Positions 1-6,669 of a stretch of DNA of 9,525 nucleotides are shown here, piece by piece. Location of the stretch: positions 1 through 9,525 of the forward strand of contig JBJOHV010000072.1 in NCBI GenBank assembly GCA_046047495.1. Reading direction: 5' to 3'. The translations under genes and the position numbers were made by a program. The notes below the pieces were generated by a model. That model ran no database searches. It was not told the DNA's origin and saw only the letters and a program-made list of their open reading frames with translations. How positions within the stretch are numbered: the first letter of the stretch is position 1; each line of letters opens with the position of its first letter. The DNA is from NORP240 sp046047495. GTDB taxonomy: Bacteria > Pseudomonadota > Gammaproteobacteria > Pseudomonadales > Pseudohongiellaceae.

Positions 1-325
1 TCAGCAGATGGCGCAGCAGGCCGGTGTCCCGGTCATAGGCGAAACTGTGTGCCGCCAGGGCCACCAGGGCAAGGCTGGCCAGGGTCAGACCGGTACCGAG
101 ACCGTCCACCAGATACCCGTAGGCATTGCCCGCGCCAGCGCCACTGTCAGCGAAGCCGGCGCCGGGCACCAGGGCCTGCCGGGCCTCGGCACCGGCTTCC
201 GTCAGTTTTACCAGCAGCAGACGGGCCATCACCACAAGCGCCGGTAACAGCACCACCAGGCGGCTGCCATTGCTGCGCAGGGCCACGAACCATTCCGCCT
301 TCAAGGCTGCCAACAAGCCGTCCAA
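1..325 (-). CDS. ABC-2-type transporter permease, N-terminal part (runs off the left edge)
   Basis: An open minus-strand frame gives 108 codons to the window edge with no stop. It directly follows an ABC-2-type ATPase gene, so it is most likely the membrane subunit that moves the substrate. Predicted helices are at about residues 22-40 (RLVVLLPALVVMARLLLV) and 75-95. The second is followed by FAYDRDTGLLRHLL, which resembles the short charged loop after a helix in ABC-2 permeases (E/D-x-x-x-G-T/L-x-x-L-L). Between the helices lies an Ala/Gly-rich loop, probably extracytoplasmic. I chose the TTG at 325-323 because GGAGAG (340-335) sits 9 nt upstream and no ATG lies in frame nearby. An in-frame CTG at 331 or an in-frame TTG at 316 are less likely alternatives. 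Family assignment rests on context, helices and the loop motif. The substrate cannot be read. Confidence 0.7.
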   Translation of the reverse strand, partial: MDGLLAALKAEWFVALRSNGSRLVVLLPALVVMARLLLVKLTEAGAEARQALVPGAGFADSGAGAGNAYGYLVDGLGTGLTLASLALVALAAHSFAYDRDTGLLRHLL

Positions 326-327
326 GG

Positions 328-1257
328 TCAGTGGCTCTCCGGGGCGCTGGTGATTTGCTGAAACAGGCTCGTAAGGGAGGCGCGCTGCTGCACCAGTTCG
401 TGGACGGCGATGTCGCCATTCACCAGCAGGCGGTTGAGTTCCGCTGCCGTGCCGCTGCCCAGCTCGCCACTCAGGCTGGTGCCGTCCGGATCCAGGGCAA
501 AACCGCCATGGCCCGCCCCATGCAGCAGCGCCAGTGCCTGTGGCAGCGGTTCACAGCGGATCAGCAGGCGGGTCTGCTGGCGGGCGAACAGCTGCTCCAC
601 GGCGCCGTTGATGGCGATGTGGCCGTGGTGCAGGACGGCCAGGTGGGAACACACCTGCTCCAGATAGGGCAGTTGGTGGCTGGACAGCAGAAAGGCGGTG
701 CCGTACTCGCGGTTGAGAGTGGTGATCAGCCGCAACACATCCTCCACACCCTCCGCATCCAGTCCGTTGAAGGGCTCATCGAGGAGGATAACTTCCGGAT
801 TGCCCAGCAGGGCCTGGGCGATGGAGGCGCGGCGGCGGTTGCCCAGGGACAGGTGGCGGATGCGGAAACCGCGGTAGCGGCCGATGCCCAGCAGTTCCTC
901 CACCTCCTCGTAACTGCGACGTGGATGCTCACACAGCAGACGGGCATGCTGCAGGCTTTGCCGTACCGTGAGGTTGGGGTGCAGGCTGGGAGTATCGAAG
1001 ATGCCCACGATGCGTCCCCGCGCCCGGTACAGTTCGTTAGGGGCATATCCCAGCACCGAGATACTGCCGGCATTGAAGGATTGCAGGCCGAGGATGCACT
1101 CCAGGGTGGTGGTCTTGCCGGAACCGTTGAGTCCCACCAGGCCGTGAATAGCGCCAGGGGTCACTTCAAGATCCAGGTCACGAATGACCTGGACGTTGCC
1201 GTAACGCTTGCCGAGCGCCCGCACGGCCAGTGGTACCTGGGGTGTCAGGGCATTCAT
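328..1257 (-). CDS. ABC-2-type transporter ATP-binding protein
   Basis: This 309-residue cytoplasmic ATPase should power the permease encoded just downstream. Visible motifs are Walker A GLNGSGKT (42-49), signature LSLGNRRR (136-143), Walker B VILLDEP (156-162) with catalytic Glu161, D-loop GLDA (165-168) and switch His194. The signature departs from LSGGQ as often seen in ABC-2 ATPases. The Q-loop segment GIFDTPSLHPNLT (85-97) has Asp88 where most ATPases have Gln. Bacitracin/lantibiotic-exporter ATPases (BcrA type) typically have Glu there, followed by a similar P-x-x-x-P-x-L-T stretch, so it fits that branch. About 80 residues after the ATPase core form a C-terminal accessory domain. The ATG (1257-1255) shares its A with the TGA stop of the upstream peptidase gene. 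There is no well-spaced Shine-Dalgarno, which suggests translation by re-initiation. The substrate is unknown. Confidence 0.93.
   Translation of the reverse strand: MNALTPQVPLAVRALGKRYGNVQVIRDLDLEVTPGAIHGLVGLNGSGKTTTLECILGLQSFNAGSISVLGYAPNELYRARGRIVGIFDTPSLHPNLTVRQSLQHARLLCEHPRRSYEEVEELLGIGRYRGFRIRHLSLGNRRRASIAQALLGNPEVILLDEPFNGLDAEGVEDVLRLITTLNREYGTAFLLSSHQLPYLEQVCSHLAVLHHGHIAINGAVEQLFARQQTRLLIRCEPLPQALALLHGAGHGGFALDPDGTSLSGELGSGTAAELNRLLVNGDIAVHELVQQRASLTSLFQQITSAPESH
335..340 (-). promoter_or_regulatory. Shine-Dalgarno for the permease gene
   Basis: GGAGAG on the minus strand lies inside the last codons of the upstream ATPase gene, 9 nt before the proposed TTG start at 325. It is the main reason for choosing that non-ATG start. 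Confidence 0.5.
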
Positions 1258-4226
1258 CAGTCGACGAACAGTTGCTCCACCGGTACCTCGGTCACCTCAC
1301 CGAATTGCTCCAGGTTGGATGTGCCGATCACCGACAGGTCACCCACGATGGAAATCAGCTTTGGCCTGTCCTTGATGCGTTCCCGCTGGAACGTCAGCAG
1401 GTCTTCCATGGTGGCAGCCTGCAGGGCCTCGAAGCGGGCGCGGCGCGGATCGCCGTTGAGCCCCAGACGCTCCCAGCTGCGCACGGCGCCGATCACCTCG
1501 CGGAAACTGATCTTGGAGGTGCGGTACTGATTGATGAGGCTGTTCACAGATTCCTGGAAGCGCACATCCGACTCCGGCATGTTGTCGATCAGGTCGATGA
1601 AGGCCGCCAGCGCGTCCACCGTCTTGTCGGTCTGGGAGCCGATGACTCCCAGCATCAGGTTCTGGTCATCGACCCGGCCGCCTTCGGCGTAGCGTGCCGA
1701 GGCGGAGTAGGCCAGGGCCCGGGCTTCCCGCAATTCCTGGAACACGACGCTGGACATGCTGGTGCCGAAATAATTGTTGTAGATGGAGGCAGGCACCGCC
1801 AGGGAGGGATCATAGACTCCGTCGGGGAATTCGATGCGCACCTGGGCCTGCGCGGTTTCGCGGTCCACCACATAGATTGCATTGCGCTCGATGTCCCTGG
1901 CGCGGCGGAAACGGTAATCCGGTGTGTCCTGCAGTTCCCCTTCGACCGTGTGATGGCGGCGCAGGATGCTGACCAGTTCCTCCAGGGGCAGGGAGCCGGT
2001 GTAGGCGATGGCATGCTTGTAGTTCAACAGGTCGCCGGGCAGGGACAGGAGTTCATCCAGCCGGGTGGCATTGATCTGGGCACTGCTCATGGCCTCCAGC
2101 ATGGGGGACTCTTCCCCATAACGGTTGTAGAGATAGAGGGCCTGGGCAATGGCCGGCGGTGACTCCTTCTGGTCCTCCCGGGACTTCAGGATGATGCCCT
2201 TGAGTTCCTCGAGGGTCTGTTCCGTGGTGACCGGATTGCGCAACAGTTCCAGCATCAGGGAGAGGGTGGGCTCGAATTGTTCATCGAGACCGGAAATGCT
2301 GATGGATGACTGGTTCTCGCCGGCATTGAAGCGGAACTCACTGCCCATGCGGTACCACTCCTTCTGCAACTCCTCGTTGCTGAGATTGGGGGTGCCGGTC
2401 TTGTCCATGACCGCCGCTGCCAGTGCCAGCTTTTCATTCTCCTCGGTTCCGGTTTCCACAATAATGCTGAAGCTGAACAGGTCGTTGAGGGGATTGGGAG
2501 CGTAGTACAGGGGCACGCCGGCGGCATACTCGATGAGGCGATAGTCTTCATCCGGTGTGACGTAATCCGGTTCGATCTCCTCGTAGGGCATGGACAGCAC
2601 CTGGGCCGCGAAGCGGGACTGCCGGGTGGGGTCGATGCTGACCGGGTCGATCTGGGGCTTGGCCACAGGAGGAATGTCATGCTGGCCGTCGGCCCGGTAG
2701 ACCGCCACGTAGTCGCCGGTGAAATACCGGTTGGCCGCGTCGATGACATCCTGCTTGCTGACCTGCTCCAGACGCTGGATTTCCGCCACGTAGCTGTCCC
2801 AGTCCACCAGGGTTAGATAGGCCTGCCGCATCATGGATACGCGGGCGGTGTTGGATTCCAGGGAGGCCTTCTGTGATTTCTTGAAGTCATTGATGATGGC
2901 GGGGATGATCCAGTCCTCGAAATCCCCGGCCTTCACCCGTTCCAGCTGTTCCAGCAACAATTGCTCCACTTCTTCCAGGGTCTGACCCTGCTTGGGCACA
3001 CCCCACAGCTGCTGGGAACCATAATCGTTGAGGAAGCGTGGATAGGACCCGGCCTGGGCCACCGCCTGGGCCTGGTTGAGGTTGAGGTTGATCAGCCCCG
3101 CGGTGCGGTTGTCCAGGATCATGTCCAGCATCATGAGGGCTTCAATGTCCGGGTGGTGATTGGGCACGGTACGGAAGGCCAGTTGCACCTGCTCCTCGCC
3201 GGGGTAGTAGACGGTGGCCCGCTCCGCGCCCTGCAGGGGGGCTTCCGGCCAGGGACCCACCTCCGGCACCGGCTTGCGCTCCCAGCGATTGAACTTCTCC
3301 GCGATGAGGGCAATGGTGCTGTCGATGTCGATGTCGCCACTGATGAAGATGGCCATGTTGTTGGGCACGTAATAGGTGTCGAAGTAGTCGTGGATATAGC
3401 CCAGGTTGGGATTCTTCAGGTGCTCCGGCAGGCCGATGGTGGGCTGCTGGCCATAGGGATGCTGTTTGTATAACAGCTCATCGGTGGCATACAGGATGAC
3501 CCGGTCGGCATTGTCCAGGGAGCGGTTGAGTTCCTCGTACACGGTTTCCAGTTCGGTGTGGAAGAGGCGGAATACGGGATTGACGAAGCGGTCCGATTCG
3601 ATCTCCGCCCACTGGCTCAGGCGGTTGGCCGGCAGGCCCACCTTGTAGACCGTCTCCTCGTAGGAGGTGTGGGCGTTGAGGCCGGAGGCGCCCATGGAGT
3701 TGTAGACCTTGTCGATCTCATTGGGCACGGCGTACTGGGCGGCCTGCTGGGCCACCTGGTTGATCTCGGCGTAGATCTCCGCGCGCCGGGCCTCGTCGGT
3801 GGTGTTGAAGTGCTCCTCATAGAGGGCGGTGATGCGGTCCAGATAGGGCTGTTCGGCGGCATAGTCCAGGGTGCCCATGTTGCGGTTGCCCTTGAACAGC
3901 AGGTGCTCGAGGTAGTGGGCCAGACCGGTGGCATCGGCAGGATCATGCTTGCTGCCGGCCCGCACGGCGATTTCCGCATAGAAGCGGGGTTCTTCGTGGT
4001 TGGCGGTGAGATAGACCTGCAGGCCATTGTCCAGTTCGAAGATATGGGCGGCCAGGGGGTCATCGGGATTGGGTGTGTTGATGCGGCGGTAACCCGGTGC
4101 CGGCTCGGCGGCAGGCTGCACCTGGGTGGTGCTGGTGGTCGGTGCCTCGCCGCAGGCGGTCAGCAGCAGGACGAGTCCGCCCAGCAGCAGGGCGGACAAG
4201 GTGCGAAAGGTTACGGCTTTGCTCAT
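1257..4226 (-). CDS. Lipoprotein M16 (insulinase/pitrilysin) zinc metallopeptidase, full four-domain form
   Basis: The 989-residue protein is a predicted zinc peptidase anchored by lipid to a membrane of the periplasm. The N-terminus has a signal peptide ending in lipobox LTAC, acylated Cys25. The active site is the inverted zinc motif HYLEH (His104, Glu107, His108). TELETVYEE then supplies the E-x-x-x-V-x-x-E pair: Glu225 as helper and Glu232 as likely third zinc ligand. Spacing from His108 to Glu232 is about 124 residues against about 77 in insulinase. The difference is a helical insertion at roughly 122-175, which I recall from other bacterial lipoprotein M16 peptidases. A second, non-catalytic half carries FQELREARALAYS (about 829-841), the conserved R/Y segment of M16 C-terminal domains. 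The length matches two fused M16 halves. The start is supported by AGGGAT 6 nt upstream. The gene is overlapped by the ATPase start, so its role is probably linked to that exporter, for example cleaving exported or hostile peptides (inference). Confidence 0.95.
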   Translation of the reverse strand: MSKAVTFRTLSALLLGGLVLLLTACGEAPTTSTTQVQPAAEPAPGYRRINTPNPDDPLAAHIFELDNGLQVYLTANHEEPRFYAEIAVRAGSKHDPADATGLAHYLEHLLFKGNRNMGTLDYAAEQPYLDRITALYEEHFNTTDEARRAEIYAEINQVAQQAAQYAVPNEIDKVYNSMGASGLNAHTSYEETVYKVGLPANRLSQWAEIESDRFVNPVFRLFHTELETVYEELNRSLDNADRVILYATDELLYKQHPYGQQPTIGLPEHLKNPNLGYIHDYFDTYYVPNNMAIFISGDIDIDSTIALIAEKFNRWERKPVPEVGPWPEAPLQGAERATVYYPGEEQVQLAFRTVPNHHPDIEALMMLDMILDNRTAGLINLNLNQAQAVAQAGSYPRFLNDYGSQQLWGVPKQGQTLEEVEQLLLEQLERVKAGDFEDWIIPAIINDFKKSQKASLESNTARVSMMRQAYLTLVDWDSYVAEIQRLEQVSKQDVIDAANRYFTGDYVAVYRADGQHDIPPVAKPQIDPVSIDPTRQSRFAAQVLSMPYEEIEPDYVTPDEDYRLIEYAAGVPLYYAPNPLNDLFSFSIIVETGTEENEKLALAAAVMDKTGTPNLSNEELQKEWYRMGSEFRFNAGENQSSISISGLDEQFEPTLSLMLELLRNPVTTEQTLEELKGIILKSREDQKESPPAIAQALYLYNRYGEESPMLEAMSSAQINATRLDELLSLPGDLLNYKHAIAYTGSLPLEELVSILRRHHTVEGELQDTPDYRFRRARDIERNAIYVVDRETAQAQVRIEFPDGVYDPSLAVPASIYNNYFGTSMSSVVFQELREARALAYSASARYAEGGRVDDQNLMLGVIGSQTDKTVDALAAFIDLIDNMPESDVRFQESVNSLINQYRTSKISFREVIGAVRSWERLGLNGDPRRARFEALQAATMEDLLTFQRERIKDRPKLISIVGDLSVIGTSNLEQFGEVTEVPVEQLFVD

Positions 4227-4311
4227 GAGTAATCCCTATTCTGAACGTCTTGATTGTGTAGGTGGTGTGACCGGGCCTGGAGACCGGGTATTGCAGTCGC
4301 TCTCCCCGGTG
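4227..4311 (-). other. Short gap between coiled-coil gene and peptidase gene
   Basis: These 85 bases hold the peptidase Shine-Dalgarno and a 7-bp direct repeat, GACCGGG at 4269-4275 and 4282-4288. I found no -35/-10 pair with acceptable spacing on the minus strand and no stem followed by a T-run. The peptidase gene is therefore probably co-transcribed with the small gene before it. Confidence 0.45.
4232..4237 (-). promoter_or_regulatory. Shine-Dalgarno for the M16 peptidase gene
   Basis: AGGGAT on the minus strand ends 5-6 nt before the ATG at 4226-4224 and supports that start, which also places the lipoprotein signal peptide correctly. Confidence 0.6.
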
Positions 4312-4680
4312 TCATTGCCCGCCCGGTGTCGGTGGAGCCGATAAGGGCTGCGCGACCGGGGTGCTGACGGATCCGGCGGCAGGCGGACTGGCCCCGGGCT
4401 CGATCATCTCCCGTGCCTCCTGCAGTGCCTGGGACAGATTGCTCATCTGTGCCTGGGCGCCCAGCAGGCTGTTCTGTAATTGCTGCACCTGACCCTCAAA
4501 GTCCTCCCGCTGCCGCGCATTGAGCGCCTGCTGCTCCTGCAGCTCGCTTCGCAGGCCATTGGCGGCAGTCACCTGTTCCCGCAAGTGCTGGTTATCCAGG
4601 CTCAATTGCCAGACATAAAAACTCATGGCACCGGCAATCAGGGCCGGCACGGGAAACAGGAATACCTTGAGCCACTGCAT
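4312..4680 (-). CDS. Small membrane-anchored coiled-coil protein of unknown function
   Basis: I do not recognise this 122-residue protein. It has one hydrophobic segment at about residues 5-26 (VFLFPVPALIAGAMSFYVW) with little before it. A Gln/Glu/Leu-rich stretch follows (27-94) that reads as a continuous coiled coil, then a Pro/Ala/Ser-rich tail (95-122). The likely topology is a signal anchor with the coil in the periplasm. Bitopic helper proteins such as FtsB/FtsL share this shape, but shape alone is no evidence of homology. A putative promoter lies about 40-65 nt upstream. The Shine-Dalgarno is poor: GGTGA 4 nt from the ATG, or AAGGA 12 nt away. It lies 85 nt before the peptidase gene in the same direction, so it is probably the first gene of the operon. 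The coil suggests that it binds a partner. Confidence 0.75.
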   Translation of the reverse strand: MQWLKVFLFPVPALIAGAMSFYVWQLSLDNQHLREQVTAANGLRSELQEQQALNARQREDFEGQVQQLQNSLLGAQAQMSNLSQALQEAREMIEPGASPPAAGSVSTPVAQPLSAPPTPGGQ

Positions 4681-4707
4681 GGAGTCACCAAATCCTTGGG
4701 GTCGACA

Positions 4708-4773
4708 CTGTGAACCGTATTAAACACTACCGTGCCCGAGCTTTGAACAGCTCCCGGCAGGAATAGTTCACAG
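4708..4773. repeat. 8-bp perfect inverted repeat flanking the minus-strand promoter
   Basis: CTGTGAAC at 4708-4715 is matched by its reverse complement GTTCACAG at 4766-4773. A one-mismatch copy, CTTTGAAC, lies at 4741-4748, overlapping the -35 element and 33 bp (about three helical turns) from the first. The left arm falls at the predicted transcription start and the right arm about 19 bp upstream of the -35. This layout would suit a repressor or activator with several sites, but the repeats are short enough that chance cannot be excluded. Confidence 0.4.
4719..4747 (-). promoter_or_regulatory. Putative sigma-70 promoter of the minus-strand operon
   Basis: Read on the minus strand, TTCAAA (4747-4742, 4 of 6 matches to TTGACA) and TTTAAT (4724-4719, 5 of 6 matches to TATAAT) are separated by exactly 17 bp. 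Transcription would start near 4712, leaving a leader of about 32 nt before the ATG at 4680. It is the best-spaced promoter on that strand in the gap. The call rests on consensus matching only. Confidence 0.5.
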
Positions 4774-4830
4774 CCTTGCCCCGGGGTCCTGCCGCGGCGC
4801 CACAGTCATTGTCTAGCCGGTTTGAAATCG

Positions 4831-4875
4831 TGCTGTAAATCAGCAGGTTATCCATCGCAGATACAACTCTGCTGA
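4831..4875. repeat. Overlapping small inverted repeats upstream of the efflux operon
   Basis: TGCTG-TAAAT-CAGCA (4831-4845) is a 5-bp perfect palindrome. TCAGCAG (4840-4846) is also complementary to CTGCTGA (4869-4875), and GCAGA/TCTGC (4857-4861, 4868-4872) forms a third small stem. The pairings share bases and exclude each other. They lie upstream of the predicted plus-strand promoter, so protein-binding sites are more likely than RNA structure, unless a transcript starts further upstream. Confidence 0.35.
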
Positions 4876-4916
4876 GCGCAATCCCCAGCCCGCGCCGAGC
4901 TTCGTGCGTTACAGGC

Positions 4917-4947
4917 TTGGATGATGACCCCACTAAGCGACTAGAAT
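4917..4947 (+). promoter_or_regulatory. Putative promoter of the efflux operon
   Basis: TAGAAT (4942-4947) matches the -10 consensus at 5 of 6 positions. TTGGAT (4917-4922) is a weak -35 (3 of 6) with a long 19-bp spacer, so an activator may be needed. A start 6-7 bp past the -10 falls at 4953-4954, on the ATG itself, which would give a leaderless mRNA. It is a consensus match only. Confidence 0.4.
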
Positions 4948-4953
4948 GCCGGC

Positions 4954-6669
4954 ATGTCACGTTCATCACGATCGTCAATCTGTCTGACCGTCGCCCTCTG
5001 CGCTGTGCTGGGAGCCTGTACCAGCACCCATTACCGGGAAGCCGCGGATGCGGAAACCTACGCTGCCATTGAGGAGAAAACCCCTCTGGTGCCGGGTATG
5101 ACCGCCGAAGTGACCCTGGACCCTCCGGCCTTCGAGACGACGGACGAGCCGGTGGACCTGTCCGGTCTGGCGCAGAACGCCCAGGTCTTCGAGTTCCTCG
5201 ATGAACAGGCCGACAGCGAGGTGGGTGCCAGGATTCTTGGCCTCAATGATGCCCTGGGGCTGGCCTTCGCCCACAGCAAGGAATACCAGGCCCGCAAGGA
5301 ACGTCTGTACCTGGAGGCCCTGTCCCTGACTTTCGACCGCTACCGCTATACGCCCACGTTTTCCTTCAGCGCCAGCAGTGACTACGAGTGGGATGCCGAG
5401 GACCAGTTCGTCGCCGACATGCAGTCCCTGACCGGCATGCAGACCATCAACACAGGCGAGACCCTGCGGGCCCGCACCAGTCTGGGTTCCCGGGTGTTGC
5501 TGATGGGGGGCGGGGTGCTGGCCCTGACCCTCAATAACAACCTCACCCGTTTTCTCACCGGCAATCTGGGCGACACCTCCGGCAGTTCCCTGCTGGCCTC
5601 CTTCGATCAACCCCTGTTGAGGGATTTCGGCACCGCCGTCGAGGCCGAGGCCCTGCGGCAGGCGGAGCGGGACCTGCTGTACCAACTGCGGGACTTCACC
5701 ACCTACCGCAAGGAGTTCGCCGTCCGCATCGCCTCCCAGTATTACTCGGTGCTGCTGGCCAGAGAGACCGCCCGCAACAACCATTCGGGATTGCTGGCGG
5801 TGAATCTCAGTCTCGAGCGTGAGCAGGCCTTTCAGGCCGAGGGACTGCGAACCCTGTTGCAGGTGGGGCGTCTGGAGCAGTCGGCCCTGCAGCAGGATTT
5901 GCGCTGGGCGGCATCCATCACGCGCTACAAGCGGGCCCTGGACAATTTCAAGATACTGATCGGGCTCAACGCCGATGATAGTATCATCCTCGACGACAAC
6001 GAGATGACCCTGGTGATGGAATCCGGCCTGTCTGCGCCCCTGGATCTGGACATCGACCAGGCGGTGGAGCTGGCCTTGCAGACCCGTCTCGATCTTTACA
6101 CGGAACTGGATCGGGTGCAGGACAGTGCCCGGCGGGTGCGAGTGGCGGTCAATGCCCTGGCACCCGCCCTGGACCTGGGGATCACGGTCGCCGTTCCGGG
6201 TGCCGGCAGCGACACGGGCAGCGAACTGGATTTTGAAAACGCCGTGTACACTGCCGGACTGGACCTGGATCTGCCCCTGGACAACAAGGCCGAACGCAAT
6301 GCCTACCGGCGTGCCCTCATCGACTATCAGGCCGCCATTCGGGACTACCAGCTGGCAGTGGACGATGTGAAACTGGAAGTGTTCGACACCTGGCGGCGCA
6401 TGGACGAGGCCCGCAAGCGCTACGAAATCAATCTCACCAGCGTGGCCATCAATGAGCGCCGGGTGGAGGAGGCGGAGTTGCGGGCGGAGCTGGGCCTGGG
6501 CGATATCCAGGACACCGTGGACTCTCAGGATGATTTGACCGCGGCACGCACAAATCTGGTGAGCGCCATTGTCGAGCACAATATCGCTACTCTGGAATTC
6601 TGGCGGGACGTGGGCCTGCTGTACGTGGATGAGAATGGACAATGGGAGGAAGGTACCGATGAGCCCTGA
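4954..6669 (+). CDS. TolC-family outer-membrane efflux lipoprotein
   Basis: The 571-residue protein should form the trimeric outer-membrane channel of the tripartite pump encoded here. A basic N-terminus and short hydrophobic core lead to lipobox LGAC, acylated Cys22, so it is an OprM/CusC-like lipidated channel protein. About 70 residues of acidic linker precede the first outer-membrane efflux repeat (about 95-340). That repeat includes the strand-rich TPTFSFSAS (133-141), FDQPLLRDFG (217-226) and the long helix ending in NFKILIGL (331-338). The second repeat spans about 365-557 and has the same layout: strand-rich 405-441, then helices. The start is well fixed: the frame has a TAG stop 12 bases upstream, and this ATG gives a complete signal peptide. 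Yet no Shine-Dalgarno precedes it. The gene overlaps the adaptor gene by 11 bp. Substrate specificity cannot be read. Confidence 0.93.
   Translation: MSRSSRSSICLTVALCAVLGACTSTHYREAADAETYAAIEEKTPLVPGMTAEVTLDPPAFETTDEPVDLSGLAQNAQVFEFLDEQADSEVGARILGLNDALGLAFAHSKEYQARKERLYLEALSLTFDRYRYTPTFSFSASSDYEWDAEDQFVADMQSLTGMQTINTGETLRARTSLGSRVLLMGGGVLALTLNNNLTRFLTGNLGDTSGSSLLASFDQPLLRDFGTAVEAEALRQAERDLLYQLRDFTTYRKEFAVRIASQYYSVLLARETARNNHSGLLAVNLSLEREQAFQAEGLRTLLQVGRLEQSALQQDLRWAASITRYKRALDNFKILIGLNADDSIILDDNEMTLVMESGLSAPLDLDIDQAVELALQTRLDLYTELDRVQDSARRVRVAVNALAPALDLGITVAVPGAGSDTGSELDFENAVYTAGLDLDLPLDNKAERNAYRRALIDYQAAIRDYQLAVDDVKLEVFDTWRRMDEARKRYEINLTSVAINERRVEEAELRAELGLGDIQDTVDSQDDLTAARTNLVSAIVEHNIATLEFWRDVGLLYVDENGQWEEGTDEP
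6645..6653 (+). promoter_or_regulatory. Shine-Dalgarno that sets the adaptor start
   Basis: GGAGGAAGG lies within the end of the channel gene, with GGAGG 9 nt before the ATG at 6659. It favours 6659 over the in-frame ATG at 6683, which has only a weak AGG upstream, and over longer frames that open earlier. Confidence 0.7.

Larger units (their letters stand above)
4681..4953. promoter_or_regulatory. Divergent intergenic regulatory region
   Basis: This 273-bp stretch separates the two divergent operons and is visibly richer in A/T than the genes. It holds a minus-strand promoter near 4719-4747, a plus-strand promoter-like pair near 4917-4947, an 8-bp inverted repeat around the minus promoter, and overlapping small inverted repeats at 4831-4875. 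The only sizeable frame across it (minus strand, 4978-4727) has no recognisable protein features and overlaps the start of the plus-strand gene, so I regard the region as non-coding. Confidence 0.6.

Noticed and set aside
49..1530. Long plus-strand frame (493 codons) opposite the ABC-2 ATPase
   Set aside because: Antisense to a gene with complete ABC motifs. The translation is low-quality and rich in Gln, Arg, Pro and Gly, as expected of a shadow frame in GC-rich DNA.
4269..4288. GACCGGG direct repeat as a terminator or operator
   Set aside because: It gives only a mismatched stem with no T-run, and a 7-bp repeat in GC-rich DNA is easily chance.
4727..4978. 83-codon minus-strand frame across the divergent intergenic region
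   Set aside because: It has no recognisable domain, signal or membrane segment, overlaps the fixed start of the channel gene, and covers the promoter and repeats.
6569..6658. Extension of the adaptor frame 30 codons upstream of 6659
   Set aside because: It would overlap the channel gene by about 100 bp, while a strong Shine-Dalgarno at 6645-6653 marks the ATG at 6659.
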